From NCBI GenBank assembly GCA_964575715.1, contig CAZNSG010000273.1, positions 1 through 27,329 of the forward strand: a stretch of DNA of 27,329 bases, given 5' to 3'. The DNA is from PNAI01 sp964575715. Lineage in GTDB: Bacteria > Pseudomonadota > Alphaproteobacteria > Rhizobiales > Xanthobacteraceae. A program made the position numbers and the translations under genes. A model generated the notes under the pieces. It was given only the letters and a program-made list of their open reading frames with translations. It did not search any database and was not told the origin of the DNA. Within the stretch, counting starts at the first letter, position 1. Each line of letters begins with the position of its first letter. Shown here one piece after another: positions 14,956 to 22,412 of the stretch.

Positions 14956-15365
14956 TGCAGGCCCGCGCCGTAGGCCACGCTCAGCGCCGCCTTGTACTTG
15001 GGACCAGGTGCTGCCTCCAGAAAGCGCACCACCTCCTCGACGCTGAGCACGATGGAAATCTTCCTCGGCTCCGCCACGAAGGTCAGGGGCTTGGTAACAT
15101 CGGCCCGGTCGACCGTAACGCTGAAGAAAAACCGCAGGGCCGCGACCGTACCGTTGATGGTCGGCGCACCCACGCGGTTCATGGTCAGATGCAGCTGGAA
15201 ACGCCGCAGGTCCTCGGCTGTCGCCGTGTCGGGCGATCGGCCGAGGAAAATGGTGAGGTTCTTGACTGCCCGGACGTAGTCCTTCTACGTCTTCTCGACG
15301 AAGTTGCGGACCGTCATGTCTTCGATCATGCGCTGGCGCAACGGACTGATGCACTTATCGGTCAT
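14956..15365 (-). pseudogene. Phage/IS91-type tyrosine integrase, N-terminal part with in-frame TAG
   Basis: Starting at ATG 15365 the frame reads MTDKCISPLRQRMIEDMTV, then FVEKT, then TAG at 15287-15285 (a Gln codon is expected here: EKTQKDY). It continues in frame with KDYVRAVKNLTIFLGRSPD, LRRFQLHLT, GAPTINGTVAALRFFFSVT and PGPKYKAALSVAYGAGL. This is the core-binding N-terminal domain and the start of the catalytic domain of the integrase often associated with IS91-type elements. After GAGL at about 14960 the homology stops, so the catalytic Arg region onward and the Tyr are lost. Both a nonsense codon and a 3' truncation make it inactive. It lies 133 nt inside the right 53-bp repeat. Confidence 0.75.
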
Positions 15366-15374
15366 GGGATACTT

Positions 15375-15415
15375 CTGTCTGAACCGAGGTTGCTAACCCC
15401 GCGATCTTCAGACAG
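15375..15415. repeat. Inverted repeat upstream of the integrase remnant
   Basis: CTGTCTGAA (15375-15383) and TTCAGACAG (15407-15415) are perfect inverted copies. Between them is a smaller dyad, GGTT-GCT-AACC. They sit just upstream of the integrase pseudogene start and may be an old element end or the integrase promoter region. Confidence 0.5.
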
Positions 15416-15497
15416 GACGCTCCCGTCCCGTTACCGCGTTCTCATTAAGCCCAGACACAAGCTTGCGCGAAGCACTCTACCGCGAGAGCGGTTTCGT

Positions 15498-15550
15498 TCC
15501 CTGTCACGACTGCGAAGTGCCGCCATGTCCGCTGTGCGGTCGCTATCGGG
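15498..15550. repeat. 53-bp direct repeat, right copy
   Basis: Identical over 53 bp and in the same orientation as 2679-2731. It borders the lower-GC accessory block on its right side, between the integrase remnant and sciP. Sequence after the last base resembles the left copy only loosely. Confidence 0.85.
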
Positions 15551-15791
15551 GTGAAAGCAGGCTCTGCGCAAGCCGCAACGCATCAAGCTCGGCTTGCGAG
15601 TATGCGCGCTCAAGCCGCGCTAACGATTGATTCATTCCTGTGAGCGCGACCGCGTTAAGACCTTGCACCGCGCCGGCACCGCGAAAAGCCCGAAAATCCG
15701 CACAAATCGTGACAAATCGGGATGCGGAACCGTTTACGCAATTGATGTTATCGCTTAGCCAAATTTTAAGCGGCAGACGATAGGGTCCCAA
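15543..15791 (-). CDS. Hypothetical ORF divergent from sciP
   Basis: An 82-codon frame whose C-terminal half looks protein-like (MNQSLARLERAYSQAELDA, then LRLAQSLLS). No family is recognised, the ribosome site is poor, and its 3' end runs into the right 53-bp repeat. The region may equally be non-coding sciP upstream DNA. Confidence 0.2.
   Translation of the reverse strand: MGPYRLPLKIWLSDNINCVNGSASRFVTICADFRAFRGAGAVQGLNAVALTGMNQSLARLERAYSQAELDALRLAQSLLSPR
15755..15769 (+). promoter_or_regulatory. CtrA-type box (one mismatch) upstream of sciP
   Basis: TTAG-N7-TTAA lies 53 nt before the sciP ATG. The Caulobacter CtrA consensus is TTAA-N7-TTAA, so one of eight defined bases differs. sciP is a known CtrA target in Caulobacter. 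The surrounding sequence is AT-rich, so chance cannot be excluded. Confidence 0.35.
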
Positions 15792-15822
15792 CTTAGTTAG
15801 TCAGTAGTTGGCGAGAGTTGCA

Positions 15823-16098
15823 ATGACAGAACCCCATCGCCCGAGGGTCAAGTATGTGATCGGGCCCGATGGCAGCCCGCTCACCATTGCGGATCTGCCG
15901 CCGCCGAGCACAAAACGCTGGGTGATCCGCCGTAAGGCGGAGGTGGTCGCTGCTGTGCGTGGCGGCTTGCTGTCGCTTGAAGAGGCTTGTGCCCGCTATA
16001 CGCTCACCGTCGAGGAATTCCTCTCCTGGCAGGCTTCCATCGACCAGCATGGGCTCGCCGGCCTGCGCACGACGCGCATTCAGCAGTATCGGCAGTAG
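15823..16098 (+). CDS. sciP: CtrA inhibitor SciP (DUF1153)
   Basis: SciP is a small helix-turn-helix protein that binds CtrA at target promoters and blocks activation of CtrA-dependent genes, including flagellar ones. The product has 91 residues, close to the 93 of Caulobacter SciP. Family features: YVIGPDGSPLTIADLPPP near the N-terminus, the basic KRWVIRRKAEVVAAVRGGL, then LEEACARYTLTVEEFLSW and the tail LRTTRIQQYRQ. The ATG at 15823 was preferred over an upstream TTG (15808). It is followed by a strong hairpin terminator, so it is a single-gene unit. It sits just upstream of fliF, a candidate CtrA/FlbD-controlled operon, which fits its role. Confidence 0.93.
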   Translation: MTEPHRPRVKYVIGPDGSPLTIADLPPPSTKRWVIRRKAEVVAAVRGGLLSLEEACARYTLTVEEFLSWQASIDQHGLAGLRTTRIQQYRQ

Positions 16099-16125
16099 TT
16101 TTACATTACCAAAACCCTAACGCCG

Positions 16126-16152
16126 CGCCGGCCGCGAGGCCGGCGTTTGATT
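16126..16152 (+). terminator. Rho-independent terminator of sciP
   Basis: CGCCGGCC (16126-16133), loop GCGA, GGCCGGCG (16138-16145), then TTTGATTTT. It is a perfect 8-bp stem starting 28 nt after the sciP stop. Confidence 0.75.
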
Positions 16153-16178
16153 TTGCGCTCGCGCGCAACAATCCGCTC

Positions 16179-16322
16179 GTCCCCGCGCATAGCCCGTCGA
16201 AGACGGGCGAGAACGCCCTGACGGCGGGGACCCAGAAATGAGATTCCGAGCATGCAACCTCTGGATTCCCGCACATAGGCGAGCGAAGCGACGCCGTCCT
16301 TCAGACGGCAATGCGCGGGAAT
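16179..16322. repeat. Hairpin-rich dispersed intergenic repeat between sciP and fliF
   Basis: Nested perfect dyads: GTCCCCGC (16179-16186) with GCGGGGAC (16224-16231), containing GCCCGTC/GACGGGC (16192-16208); then ATTCCCGC (16265-16272) with GCGGGAAT (16315-16322), containing GCCGTC/GACGGC (16293-16309). The pattern matches abundant intergenic palindromic repeats of Bradyrhizobium-like genomes (recalled, not searched). No coding potential. Confidence 0.6.
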
Positions 16323-16406
16323 GAGCGGAGTTCGGATATCGGTCAACACCAACAGGCTACGCTCAAATGACGCCAGCGCACTTTAGTTTTTCAATCCTGA
16401 TCCGCA

Positions 16407-16444
16407 TTAACGGGATGGAAACCATATACCAGGCAATTCTTGCC
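16407..16444 (+). promoter_or_regulatory. Composite CtrA/FlbD-like promoter module of fliF
   Basis: A TTAA half-site (16407), N7, GAAACCATA, then GGCA-N5-TGCC (16432-16444). The dyad ends 37 nt before the fliF GTG. The layout and spacing match the module before flhA exactly: TTAA to GGCA is 25 nt in both. In Caulobacter the fliF promoter is CtrA-activated and FlbD-repressed at an overlapping ftr site. The second CtrA half-site here is degenerate. Confidence 0.55.
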
Positions 16445-16481
16445 GGGTCCGGCGCCAGCGCGTCTGATTCCGAGGAGTTCC

Positions 16482-18107
16482 GTGCAAGCCTTCGCCGACT
16501 TCCTAAAATCCCTGGGTCCGGGACGCATTGTTGCGATGGGCGCGGTCACCATCGCGCTCGTGGCATTTTTTGCTTTTTTGATCTTACGCGCCACCGCACC
16601 GGCGATGACGACGCTGTTTACCGATCTCTCCCCCGAGGACTCCTCCGCCATCATCAAGGACCTGGAACGCCAGGGCATCTCCTATGAGATCAAGAATGAG
16701 GGCGCCATCGTGCTGGTGCCCAAGGAGCGCGTCACGCGGCTGCGCATGAAGCTCGCCGAGGGCGGGCTGCCCAAGGGCGGCGGCGTGGGTTACGAGATCT
16801 TCGACAAGACCGACGTGCTCGGCGCCACCAACTTCGTGCAGAACATCAACCACCTGCGCGCGCTGGAAGGTGAGCTCGTGCGCACCATCCGCGCGCTCGA
16901 TCGCGTGCAGGGCGCGCGCGTGCACCTGGTGCTGCCCGAACGGGCGCTGTTCGCGCGCGACAAGCCCGAGCCCTCAGCCTCGATTGTGCTCAAAGTGCGC
17001 GGCCAGATCGAACCGCAGCAGGTGCGCGCGATCCGCCATCTCGTCGCCTCCGCGGTCAACGGGCTCAAGCCCCAGCGCGTATCGGTGGTCGACGAATCCG
17101 GCCGCCTGCTCGCCGACGGCACTTCGGACGAGAGCGCCGGCATCGGCTCGCAGGCGGATGAGCGCAAGGTCGCGTTCGAGCGGCGCCTGCGCGAGCAGGT
17201 CGAAGCCATCGTCACCTCGGTCGTTGGGCAGGGCCGCTCGCACGTCCAGCTCACCGCCGATTTCGACTTCAATCGCATCACCCAGACCTCCGACCGCTAC
17301 GACCCCGATGGCCGGGTCGTACGATCGAGCCAGAATCGCGAGGAAATCACCGCCGCGGACACGCGTGAGGGTCCGGTCAGCGTCGGCAACGAACTGCCCG
17401 GCGCCAATCAGAACCGCAACGACGCCACCGTCAACGCCCAGCAGAATCGCAAGACCGAAGAAGTGATCAACTATGAAATTTCCCGCACCACCAAGACCGA
17501 GGTGATCGAAGGCGGCCGCATCAACCGCGTCTCGGTCGCCGTCGTGGTCGACGGCAACTACAGCAAGAATGACAAGGGCGAAGTCGTCTATGAGCCGCGC
17601 GGCAAGGAAGAGATCGACCGCATCGCCGCCTTGGTGCGCTCGGCCATCGGATTTGACGCCAAGCGCGGCGACCAGGTCGAGGTCGCCAACCTGCGGCTCG
17701 CGGAGCTGCCGGTCAATCCCATCGTCGAGCCCAGCGGCGTCATGAACCTCCTGCGCTTCACCAAAGACGACCTCATGCGCGCTCTCGAATTGTTCATCAT
17801 GGCGCTGCTCGGCCTCATCGTCATGCTGATGGTGGTGCGGCCGATGCTTCGGCGCATCCTCGGCCCGCTCGCACCCGAGCCGGCGCCCGTCATCGCGGAA
17901 GACGGCACGCTGGTCGTCACAACGGCCGCGGCACCGGAAAAACCGATTCCCATCCCCGCCAACAAGACCGCCAAGATGATCGACTTGGCCCAGGTCCAGG
18001 GCCAGGTGCAGGCCCAGTCGCTGCAGAAAGTGGGAGAACTCGCCGACAAGAACCCGAATGAAACCGTCTCAGTCATCCGCACCTGGCTGCACGAAGACGC
18101 CGCCTGA
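16482..18107 (+). CDS. fliF: Flagellar MS-ring protein FliF
   Basis: FliF oligomerises in the inner membrane into the MS ring, the base of the flagellar motor and housing for the export gate. The start GTG at 16482 has GAGGAG 4 nt upstream; an earlier TTG at 16440 overlaps the putative operator and was rejected. The product has 541 residues. TM1 is near residues 18-37. The periplasmic ring-building domains include LFTDLSPEDSSAIIKDLE, VRTIRALDRVQGARVHLVLP and INRVSVAVVVDG. TM2 is near 434-453 (ALELFIMALLGLIVMLMVV). The short cytoplasmic tail ends ETVSVIRTWLHEDAA, the FliG-binding helix. fliG starts 23 nt downstream, so this is the first gene of a fliF-fliG-fliH-fliN operon. Confidence 0.96.
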   Translation: MQAFADFLKSLGPGRIVAMGAVTIALVAFFAFLILRATAPAMTTLFTDLSPEDSSAIIKDLERQGISYEIKNEGAIVLVPKERVTRLRMKLAEGGLPKGGGVGYEIFDKTDVLGATNFVQNINHLRALEGELVRTIRALDRVQGARVHLVLPERALFARDKPEPSASIVLKVRGQIEPQQVRAIRHLVASAVNGLKPQRVSVVDESGRLLADGTSDESAGIGSQADERKVAFERRLREQVEAIVTSVVGQGRSHVQLTADFDFNRITQTSDRYDPDGRVVRSSQNREEITAADTREGPVSVGNELPGANQNRNDATVNAQQNRKTEEVINYEISRTTKTEVIEGGRINRVSVAVVVDGNYSKNDKGEVVYEPRGKEEIDRIAALVRSAIGFDAKRGDQVEVANLRLAELPVNPIVEPSGVMNLLRFTKDDLMRALELFIMALLGLIVMLMVVRPMLRRILGPLAPEPAPVIAEDGTLVVTTAAAPEKPIPIPANKTAKMIDLAQVQGQVQAQSLQKVGELADKNPNETVSVIRTWLHEDAA

Positions 18108-18130
18108 TCGCCATGGAAGGCTGAACCGAC

Positions 18131-19210
18131 ATGAGCGCAGCAGCAGACAAAAAAGCGAGTGAAGTCGCCAATCTCGTCGCGTCATTGGCGCACCGGCCGC
18201 CCGAGCCGATCACCGCCCGCACGCTTTCCGGACCCGAACGGGCGGCCGTGCTGATGCTCTCGCTCGGCGAGCAATACGGCTCCAAGATCTGGAGCCTGCT
18301 CGACGACGACGAGCTGCGCAAGCTTTCAGTCGTCATGTCGTCGCTCGGCATGGTTGAGGCCGAAGCGGTTGAAAAGCTGATGCTCGAGTTCGTCGGCCGG
18401 CTCTCGGCTTCCGGCGCGCTGATGGGCGACTACGACGCCACCGAGCGGCTGTTGCAGCAATACCTGCCGCCCGAGCGCGTCGGCGGCCTCATGGAGGAGA
18501 TCCGCGGACCCTCCGGCCGCAACATGTGGGAAAAGCTTTCCAACGTGCAGGAAGAGGTGCTCGCCAACTATCTCAAGAACGAATATCCGCAGACCGTCGC
18601 GGTGGTGATTTCCAAGCTGCGGCCGGAGCACGCCGCGCGCGTGCTGGCCATCCTGCCCGAGGATTTCTCGCTCGACGTCGTCAACCGCATGCTGAAAATG
18701 GAAGCCGTGCAGAAGGAAGTGATCGAGCGCGTCGAGCAGACGCTGCGCACCGAATTCATGTCGAACATCGCGCAGACACGGCGGCGCGACGCCCATGAAG
18801 TGATGGCGGAAATCTTCAATAATTTCGATCGCCAGTCCGAGACGCGTTTCATCACCGCGCTGGAAGAGGACAATCGCGAGAGCGCCGAGCGTATCAAGAC
18901 GCTGATGTTCACCTTCGATGACCTGGTGCGGCTCGATGTCGGATCGGCGCAGACGCTCATGCGCAACATCGACAAGGACAAGCTCGCTGTTGCGCTCAAA
19001 GGTGCATCCGAGCCCGTGCGCCAGTTCTTCTTGAGCAACATGTCGACGCGCGCCGCCAAGATGCTGGTCGACGACATGCAGGCGATGGGTCCGGTGCGAC
19101 TGCGCGATGTCGACGAGGCGCAGGCGCTGCTCGTCAATCTCGCCAAGGATCTCGCCGCCAAGGGCGAAATCATTCTGTCCAAACAGCGCGACGACGAAAT
19201 GGTCTATTGA
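18131..19210 (+). CDS. fliG: Flagellar motor switch protein FliG
   Basis: FliG is the rotor subunit that meets the stator and couples ion flow to torque; it binds FliF and FliM. The length of 359 residues is normal. The N-terminal FliF-binding domain includes LSGPERAAVLMLSLGEQYG. The middle domain has the surface motif EYPQTVAVVISKL, the alphaproteobacterial form of EHPQ. The C-terminal domain carries MFTFDDLVRLD and the charged torque helix around VDDMQAMGPVRLRDVDEAQ. The ribosome site is GGAAGG about 10 nt before the ATG. fliH follows after 8 nt. Confidence 0.96.
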   Translation: MSAAADKKASEVANLVASLAHRPPEPITARTLSGPERAAVLMLSLGEQYGSKIWSLLDDDELRKLSVVMSSLGMVEAEAVEKLMLEFVGRLSASGALMGDYDATERLLQQYLPPERVGGLMEEIRGPSGRNMWEKLSNVQEEVLANYLKNEYPQTVAVVISKLRPEHAARVLAILPEDFSLDVVNRMLKMEAVQKEVIERVEQTLRTEFMSNIAQTRRRDAHEVMAEIFNNFDRQSETRFITALEEDNRESAERIKTLMFTFDDLVRLDVGSAQTLMRNIDKDKLAVALKGASEPVRQFFLSNMSTRAAKMLVDDMQAMGPVRLRDVDEAQALLVNLAKDLAAKGEIILSKQRDDEMVY

Positions 19211-19218
19211 GGACAAAA

Positions 19219-19878
19219 ATGGGCGTGCCGGCAAAATTTCTCTTCAATCACGATTTCGCGCCCAACGCCGTCAATCCGGCGGAGCGGCCGATCCCGCTCG
19301 CCGAGCACGCGGTGAAACTGGCGGAAGCGGAGGAGAACGGCTTTCGCAAGGGCTTCGCCGCCGCCGAAGCCGAGGCCGCCTCCGAAGCCAGGCGCCGTAG
19401 CACGGCCGCGCTCGAACGCATCGCCGCGGTCACCGAAATGCTGGCAAAAACTCTCGACGCGATCGAAGCGCGGCTCGAGGCCGAGGCGGTCGAGGTGGCG
19501 GCGGCCGTCGGCCGCAAGCTCGCCAACGAACTCATCGCGCGTGAGCCGATGGCCGAAATCGCCGCCCTTGCGGCCGATTGTTTCAAGCAGCTGGTCACGA
19601 CACCGCATGTGGTCGTGCGCGTCAACGACGCGCTGCACGAGTCCGCCTGCGAGCGCATCGATGAGATCGCCCGTCATCGCGGTTTCGAAGGGCGCCTGGT
19701 GGTGCTGGCCGAGCCGGAGATTGCGCCCGGAGATTGCCGCGTCGAATGGGCCGACGGCGGGCTCATCCGCGATCATGCCGCCACCGACACCCTCATCGCC
19801 GAGTTAGTCGGCCGCTACATCGCCGCGCGCCAGCCGGCAACGGACAGAGTTTCGGGAGATCAAAATGAGCGACAATGA
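19219..19878 (+). CDS. fliH: Flagellar export apparatus stator protein FliH
   Basis: FliH dimers hold the FliI ATPase at the export gate and the C-ring. The ATG at 19219 has GAGGAC upstream; a TTG at 19207 overlapping the fliG stop was rejected. The product has 219 residues: a divergent N-terminus (FLFNHDFAPNAVNPAE), an Ala/Glu-rich coiled coil (about 35-90) and a C-terminal domain with VGRKLANELI, VVVRVNDALHE and the ending DCRVEWADGGLIRD, typical of alphaproteobacterial FliH. It overlaps fliN by 14 nt. Its partner fliI lies at the right end of the window on the other strand. Confidence 0.88.
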   Translation: MGVPAKFLFNHDFAPNAVNPAERPIPLAEHAVKLAEAEENGFRKGFAAAEAEAASEARRRSTAALERIAAVTEMLAKTLDAIEARLEAEAVEVAAAVGRKLANELIAREPMAEIAALAADCFKQLVTTPHVVVRVNDALHESACERIDEIARHRGFEGRLVVLAEPEIAPGDCRVEWADGGLIRDHAATDTLIAELVGRYIAARQPATDRVSGDQNERQ

Positions 19879-20224
19879 GAGCAAGGTGCCGCTCCCCAAT
19901 CTCGAAATGGAACCCGGGGCGCCCGCGCGGCCGGACGTGGTTCCAATGCCCGACGCCGAACGCGGCGTCGATCGCAGCGCCGAAGATCTCGAAGCGGTAT
20001 TTGACGTTCCGGTGCAGGTCTCCGCCATCCTGGGGCGCGCGCGCATGCAGGTCGGCGAGCTGCTGAAACTCGGGCCGGGCACCGTGCTCGAACTCGACCG
20101 CAAGGTCGGCGAGGCGATCGACATCTACGTCAACAATCGCCTGGTCGCCCGCGGCGAAGTGGTGCTGGTGGAAGACAAGCTCGGCGTAACGATGACGGAA
20201 GTGATCAAGGCGGAGAAGAACTGA
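19865..20224 (+). CDS. fliN: Flagellar motor switch protein FliN
   Basis: FliN forms the lower C-ring with FliM and docks FliH. The length of 119 residues is normal. A variable acidic N-terminus is followed by the SpoA domain (about residues 45-118): VFDVPVQVSAILGRARM, LLKLGPGTVLELDRKVGE, DIYVNNRLVARGEVVLVED and KLGVTMTEVI. The start ATG lies inside the fliH end and has GGGAGA upstream, so the two are translationally coupled. A hairpin-rich repeat follows directly. Confidence 0.95.
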   Translation: MSDNESKVPLPNLEMEPGAPARPDVVPMPDAERGVDRSAEDLEAVFDVPVQVSAILGRARMQVGELLKLGPGTVLELDRKVGEAIDIYVNNRLVARGEVVLVEDKLGVTMTEVIKAEKN

Positions 20225-20251
20225 TGCTAACGACGATACAAGTTAATTTCA

Positions 20252-20403
20252 CCTCTCCCCGCTTGCGAGGAGAGGTCGACCGCGCAAAGCGCGGTCGGGT
20301 GAGTGGGCGTCGCGGCCGGTTGAGCATTTCGATAATCCCCCTCACCCGGCTCCCCCCGATCAAGTCGGGGGTCGCCACCCTCTCCCCGCAAGCGGGGAGA
20401 GGG
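20252..20403. repeat. Hairpin-rich dispersed repeat between fliN and flbD
   Basis: A chain of perfect dyads: CCTCTCC/GGAGAGG (20252-20275), GACCGCGC/GCGCGGTC (20278-20296), and CCCTCTCCCCGC/GCGGGGAGAGGG (20378-20403). The last hairpin could slow or end fliN transcription but has no T-run. A similar CTCCCC-type array occurs at 22971-23169. Confidence 0.7.
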
Positions 20404-20437
20404 AAAGAGCGCTTCGGACAATGAAAGGAAGAACGCC

Positions 20438-21808
20438 ATGCGACTCCTGATCGTCGGCACGCTCCACGGCCAGCTCACCGCCGCGACCAAGATCGCGATG
20501 GACAAGGGCGCCACCGTCACCCACGCCGAGCACATCGCGCAGGCGCTTGCGGTGCTGCGCTCCGGCCGCGGCGCCGACCTGCTCATGGTCGACGTCGCCA
20601 TCGACATCCGCGAGCTGGTGCAAAAACTCGAAGCCGAGCACATCCACGTGCCGATCGTGGCCTGCGGCACCGACAACGACGCCCGCGCCGCGGTCGCCGC
20701 CATCCATGCCGGCGCCAAGGAATACATCCCCCTGCCGCCCGACGCGGAGCTGATCGCCGCCATCCTTGCGGTGGTGGCCAACGACACGCGCGAGTTGATC
20801 TACCGCGACGAGGCGATGGCGCAGGTGGTCAAGCTCGCCCAGCAGATCGCGACCTCGGAAGCTTCCGTCCTGATCACGGGAGAATCTGGCACCGGCAAGG
20901 AAGTGCTGGCGCGCTACGTGCATACCCGCTCGCACCGGTCCAAGAAACCGTTCATCACCATTAACTGCGCCGCGATCCCCGAAAACCTGCTCGAATCCGA
21001 ACTCTTCGGTCACGAGAAGGGCTCCTTCACCGGCGCCATCGCGCGCCGCATCGGCAAATTCGAGGAGGCCACCGGCGGCACGCTCCTGCTCGACGAGATT
21101 TCCGAGATGGACGTGCGCCTGCAAGCCAAGCTCTTGCGCGCCATCCAGGAGCGCGTGATCGACCGCGTCGGCGGCACCAAGCCGGTGCCGATCGACATCC
21201 GCATCGTCGCCACCTCCAATCGCAATCTCACCGAGGCCGCGCGCGAGGGAAAATTCCGCGAGGATCTGTTGTTCCGCCTCAACGTGGTGAACTTGAAAAT
21301 CCCGCCGCTGCGCGAGCGCCCCGCCGACATCATCGAGCTGGCGCAGGCCTTCGTGAAAAAATATGCCGAGGCCAACGGCGTGCCCGCGCGTCCGCTCAGC
21401 GCCGAGGCGCGCCGTGCGCTCAGCACGCACCGCTGGCCGGGCAATGTGCGCGAACTGGAAAACACCATTCATCGCGCCGTGATCCTCGCCACCGGCCCCG
21501 AAATTGGCGTCGATGGAATTCTCTCCCCCGACGGCGCCCGGCTCGATCAGTCGCGCGGCTTGAGCGCCGTGGCACACGCAACGCTTGCCGCCGAGCAGGT
21601 GACGCGCGCTCTCGTGGGCCGCACCGTTGCCGAGGTCGAGCGCGACCTGATCCTGGAGACGCTCAAGCATTGTTTTGGCAACCGCACCCATGCCGCCAAC
21701 ATTCTGGGTATCTCGATCCGCACCCTGCGCAACAAGCTCAACGAATATTCCGCCGACGGCACGCCGGTTCCGCCGCCCGGCGGCGGCGAGTTCAGAGGGG
21801 CGGCGTAG
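20438..21808 (+). CDS. flbD: Sigma-54-dependent flagellar transcriptional regulator FlbD
   Basis: FlbD activates late flagellar genes from sigma-54 promoters and can repress early ones such as fliF. The product has 456 residues. The N-terminal receiver-like domain (1-115) is degenerate: the usual acidic pair after strand one is replaced (LLIVGTLHG), though Asp52 remains. The AAA+ domain has Walker A GESGTGKE (148-155), the sigma-54 contact loop as GSFTGA (195-200, consensus GAFTGA), Walker B LLLDE (216-220) and the LFRLNVV/RERPADI region. The C-terminal Fis-type helix-turn-helix is NRTHAANILGISIRTLRNKL. An atypical receiver is normal for FlbD, which in Caulobacter is controlled by FliX; no fliX is in this window. 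It starts after a repeat, with AAAGGAAG upstream. Confidence 0.92.
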   Translation: MRLLIVGTLHGQLTAATKIAMDKGATVTHAEHIAQALAVLRSGRGADLLMVDVAIDIRELVQKLEAEHIHVPIVACGTDNDARAAVAAIHAGAKEYIPLPPDAELIAAILAVVANDTRELIYRDEAMAQVVKLAQQIATSEASVLITGESGTGKEVLARYVHTRSHRSKKPFITINCAAIPENLLESELFGHEKGSFTGAIARRIGKFEEATGGTLLLDEISEMDVRLQAKLLRAIQERVIDRVGGTKPVPIDIRIVATSNRNLTEAAREGKFREDLLFRLNVVNLKIPPLRERPADIIELAQAFVKKYAEANGVPARPLSAEARRALSTHRWPGNVRELENTIHRAVILATGPEIGVDGILSPDGARLDQSRGLSAVAHATLAAEQVTRALVGRTVAEVERDLILETLKHCFGNRTHAANILGISIRTLRNKLNEYSADGTPVPPPGGGEFRGAA

Positions 21809-21827
21809 TCGAACGCTTCGGAACTAG

Positions 21828-22028
21828 CGTCATTCCGGGGCGCGCCCATAAGCGCGTTTACGCGCGTCTTCGAAGCGCTATGGGCGCGAACCCGGAATCC
21901 AGATGCGGTTTCCGAAATTGGTTCTGGATTCCGGGCCCGGCGCACCCAGGTCGGCTCTAGCCGACCTGGGCTCATTCAAATGCCGATCTCGGGTAAACCC
22001 GAGATCGGTGCGCCGTCCCGGAATGACG
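21828..22028. mobile_element. MITE-like palindromic element with 12-bp perfect terminal inverted repeats
   Basis: CGTCATTCCGGG (21828-21839) and CCCGGAATGACG (22017-22028) are perfect inverted ends of a 201-bp non-coding unit. It contains two perfect 12-bp stem-loops with 2-nt loops: CCCAGGTCGGCT/AGCCGACCTGGG (21945-21970) and CCGATCTCGGGT/ACCCGAGATCGG (21983-22008). It lies between flbD and the DUF952 gene. It encodes no protein, so any movement would need an outside transposase. Confidence 0.6.
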
Positions 22029-22039
22029 GGATTTCTCCC

Positions 22040-22384
22040 ATGCCCACCATCTTCAAAATCCTCTCCGCTGCCGAATGGCGCGCCGCCGAATGCGTCGGCA
22101 CCTTTAGCGGCTCAGGCGTAGACCGGCGCGACGGCTACATCCATTTCTCCACCGCCGAGCAGGTGATCGAAACCGCGCGAAAACATTTTTCAGGCGCGCG
22201 CGATCTCGTGCTGATCAGCATCGACGCGGCCGCGCTCGGCGATCGTCTAAAGTGGGAGCCCTCGCGCGGCGGCGCGTCGTTCCCGCATCTCTATGGCGAG
22301 CTTGCAACGGCAGCGGTGCATCGCGTCGATCCGCTGCCGCTCGACGCCCAAGGCCAGCACGTTTTCCCGCAACTGCTGCCGTAA
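22040..22384 (+). CDS. DUF952 family protein
   Basis: This is a small cytosolic protein of 114 residues of the DUF952 family (PF06108), whose function is not established. Features: IFKILSAAEWRAAE at the N-terminus, then DGYIHFSTAEQVIETARKHF, LVLISIDAAALGDRLKWEPS and FPHLYGELATAAVHRVDPLP. The ATG at 22040 was chosen because the longer frame from 21980 starts inside the palindromic element. The ribosome site is weak. It sits between flagellar genes but has no known flagellar role and may be a passenger. Confidence 0.85.
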   Translation: MPTIFKILSAAEWRAAECVGTFSGSGVDRRDGYIHFSTAEQVIETARKHFSGARDLVLISIDAAALGDRLKWEPSRGGASFPHLYGELATAAVHRVDPLPLDAQGQHVFPQLLP

Positions 22385-22412
22385 CGATCAAGCGCAACTT
22401 GTAGCGCAACTT

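Noticed and set aside
14526..15182. 218-codon minus-strand ORF taken as a whole gene
   Set aside because: It is a chimera: integrase sequence up to about 14960, then the antisense of an ABC binding-protein tail, then antisense/off-frame sequence of the secreted-protein gene.
18326..19234. 302-codon minus-strand ORF opposite fliG
   Set aside because: Antisense of fliG; composition typical of shadow frames.
20360..21691. 443-codon minus-strand ORF opposite flbD
   Set aside because: Antisense shadow of flbD in high-GC codons; no domain or ribosome site.
21980..22039. Upstream in-frame start for the DUF952 gene
   Set aside because: The extra 20 codons come from the palindromic element, and family homology begins at the ATG at 22040.
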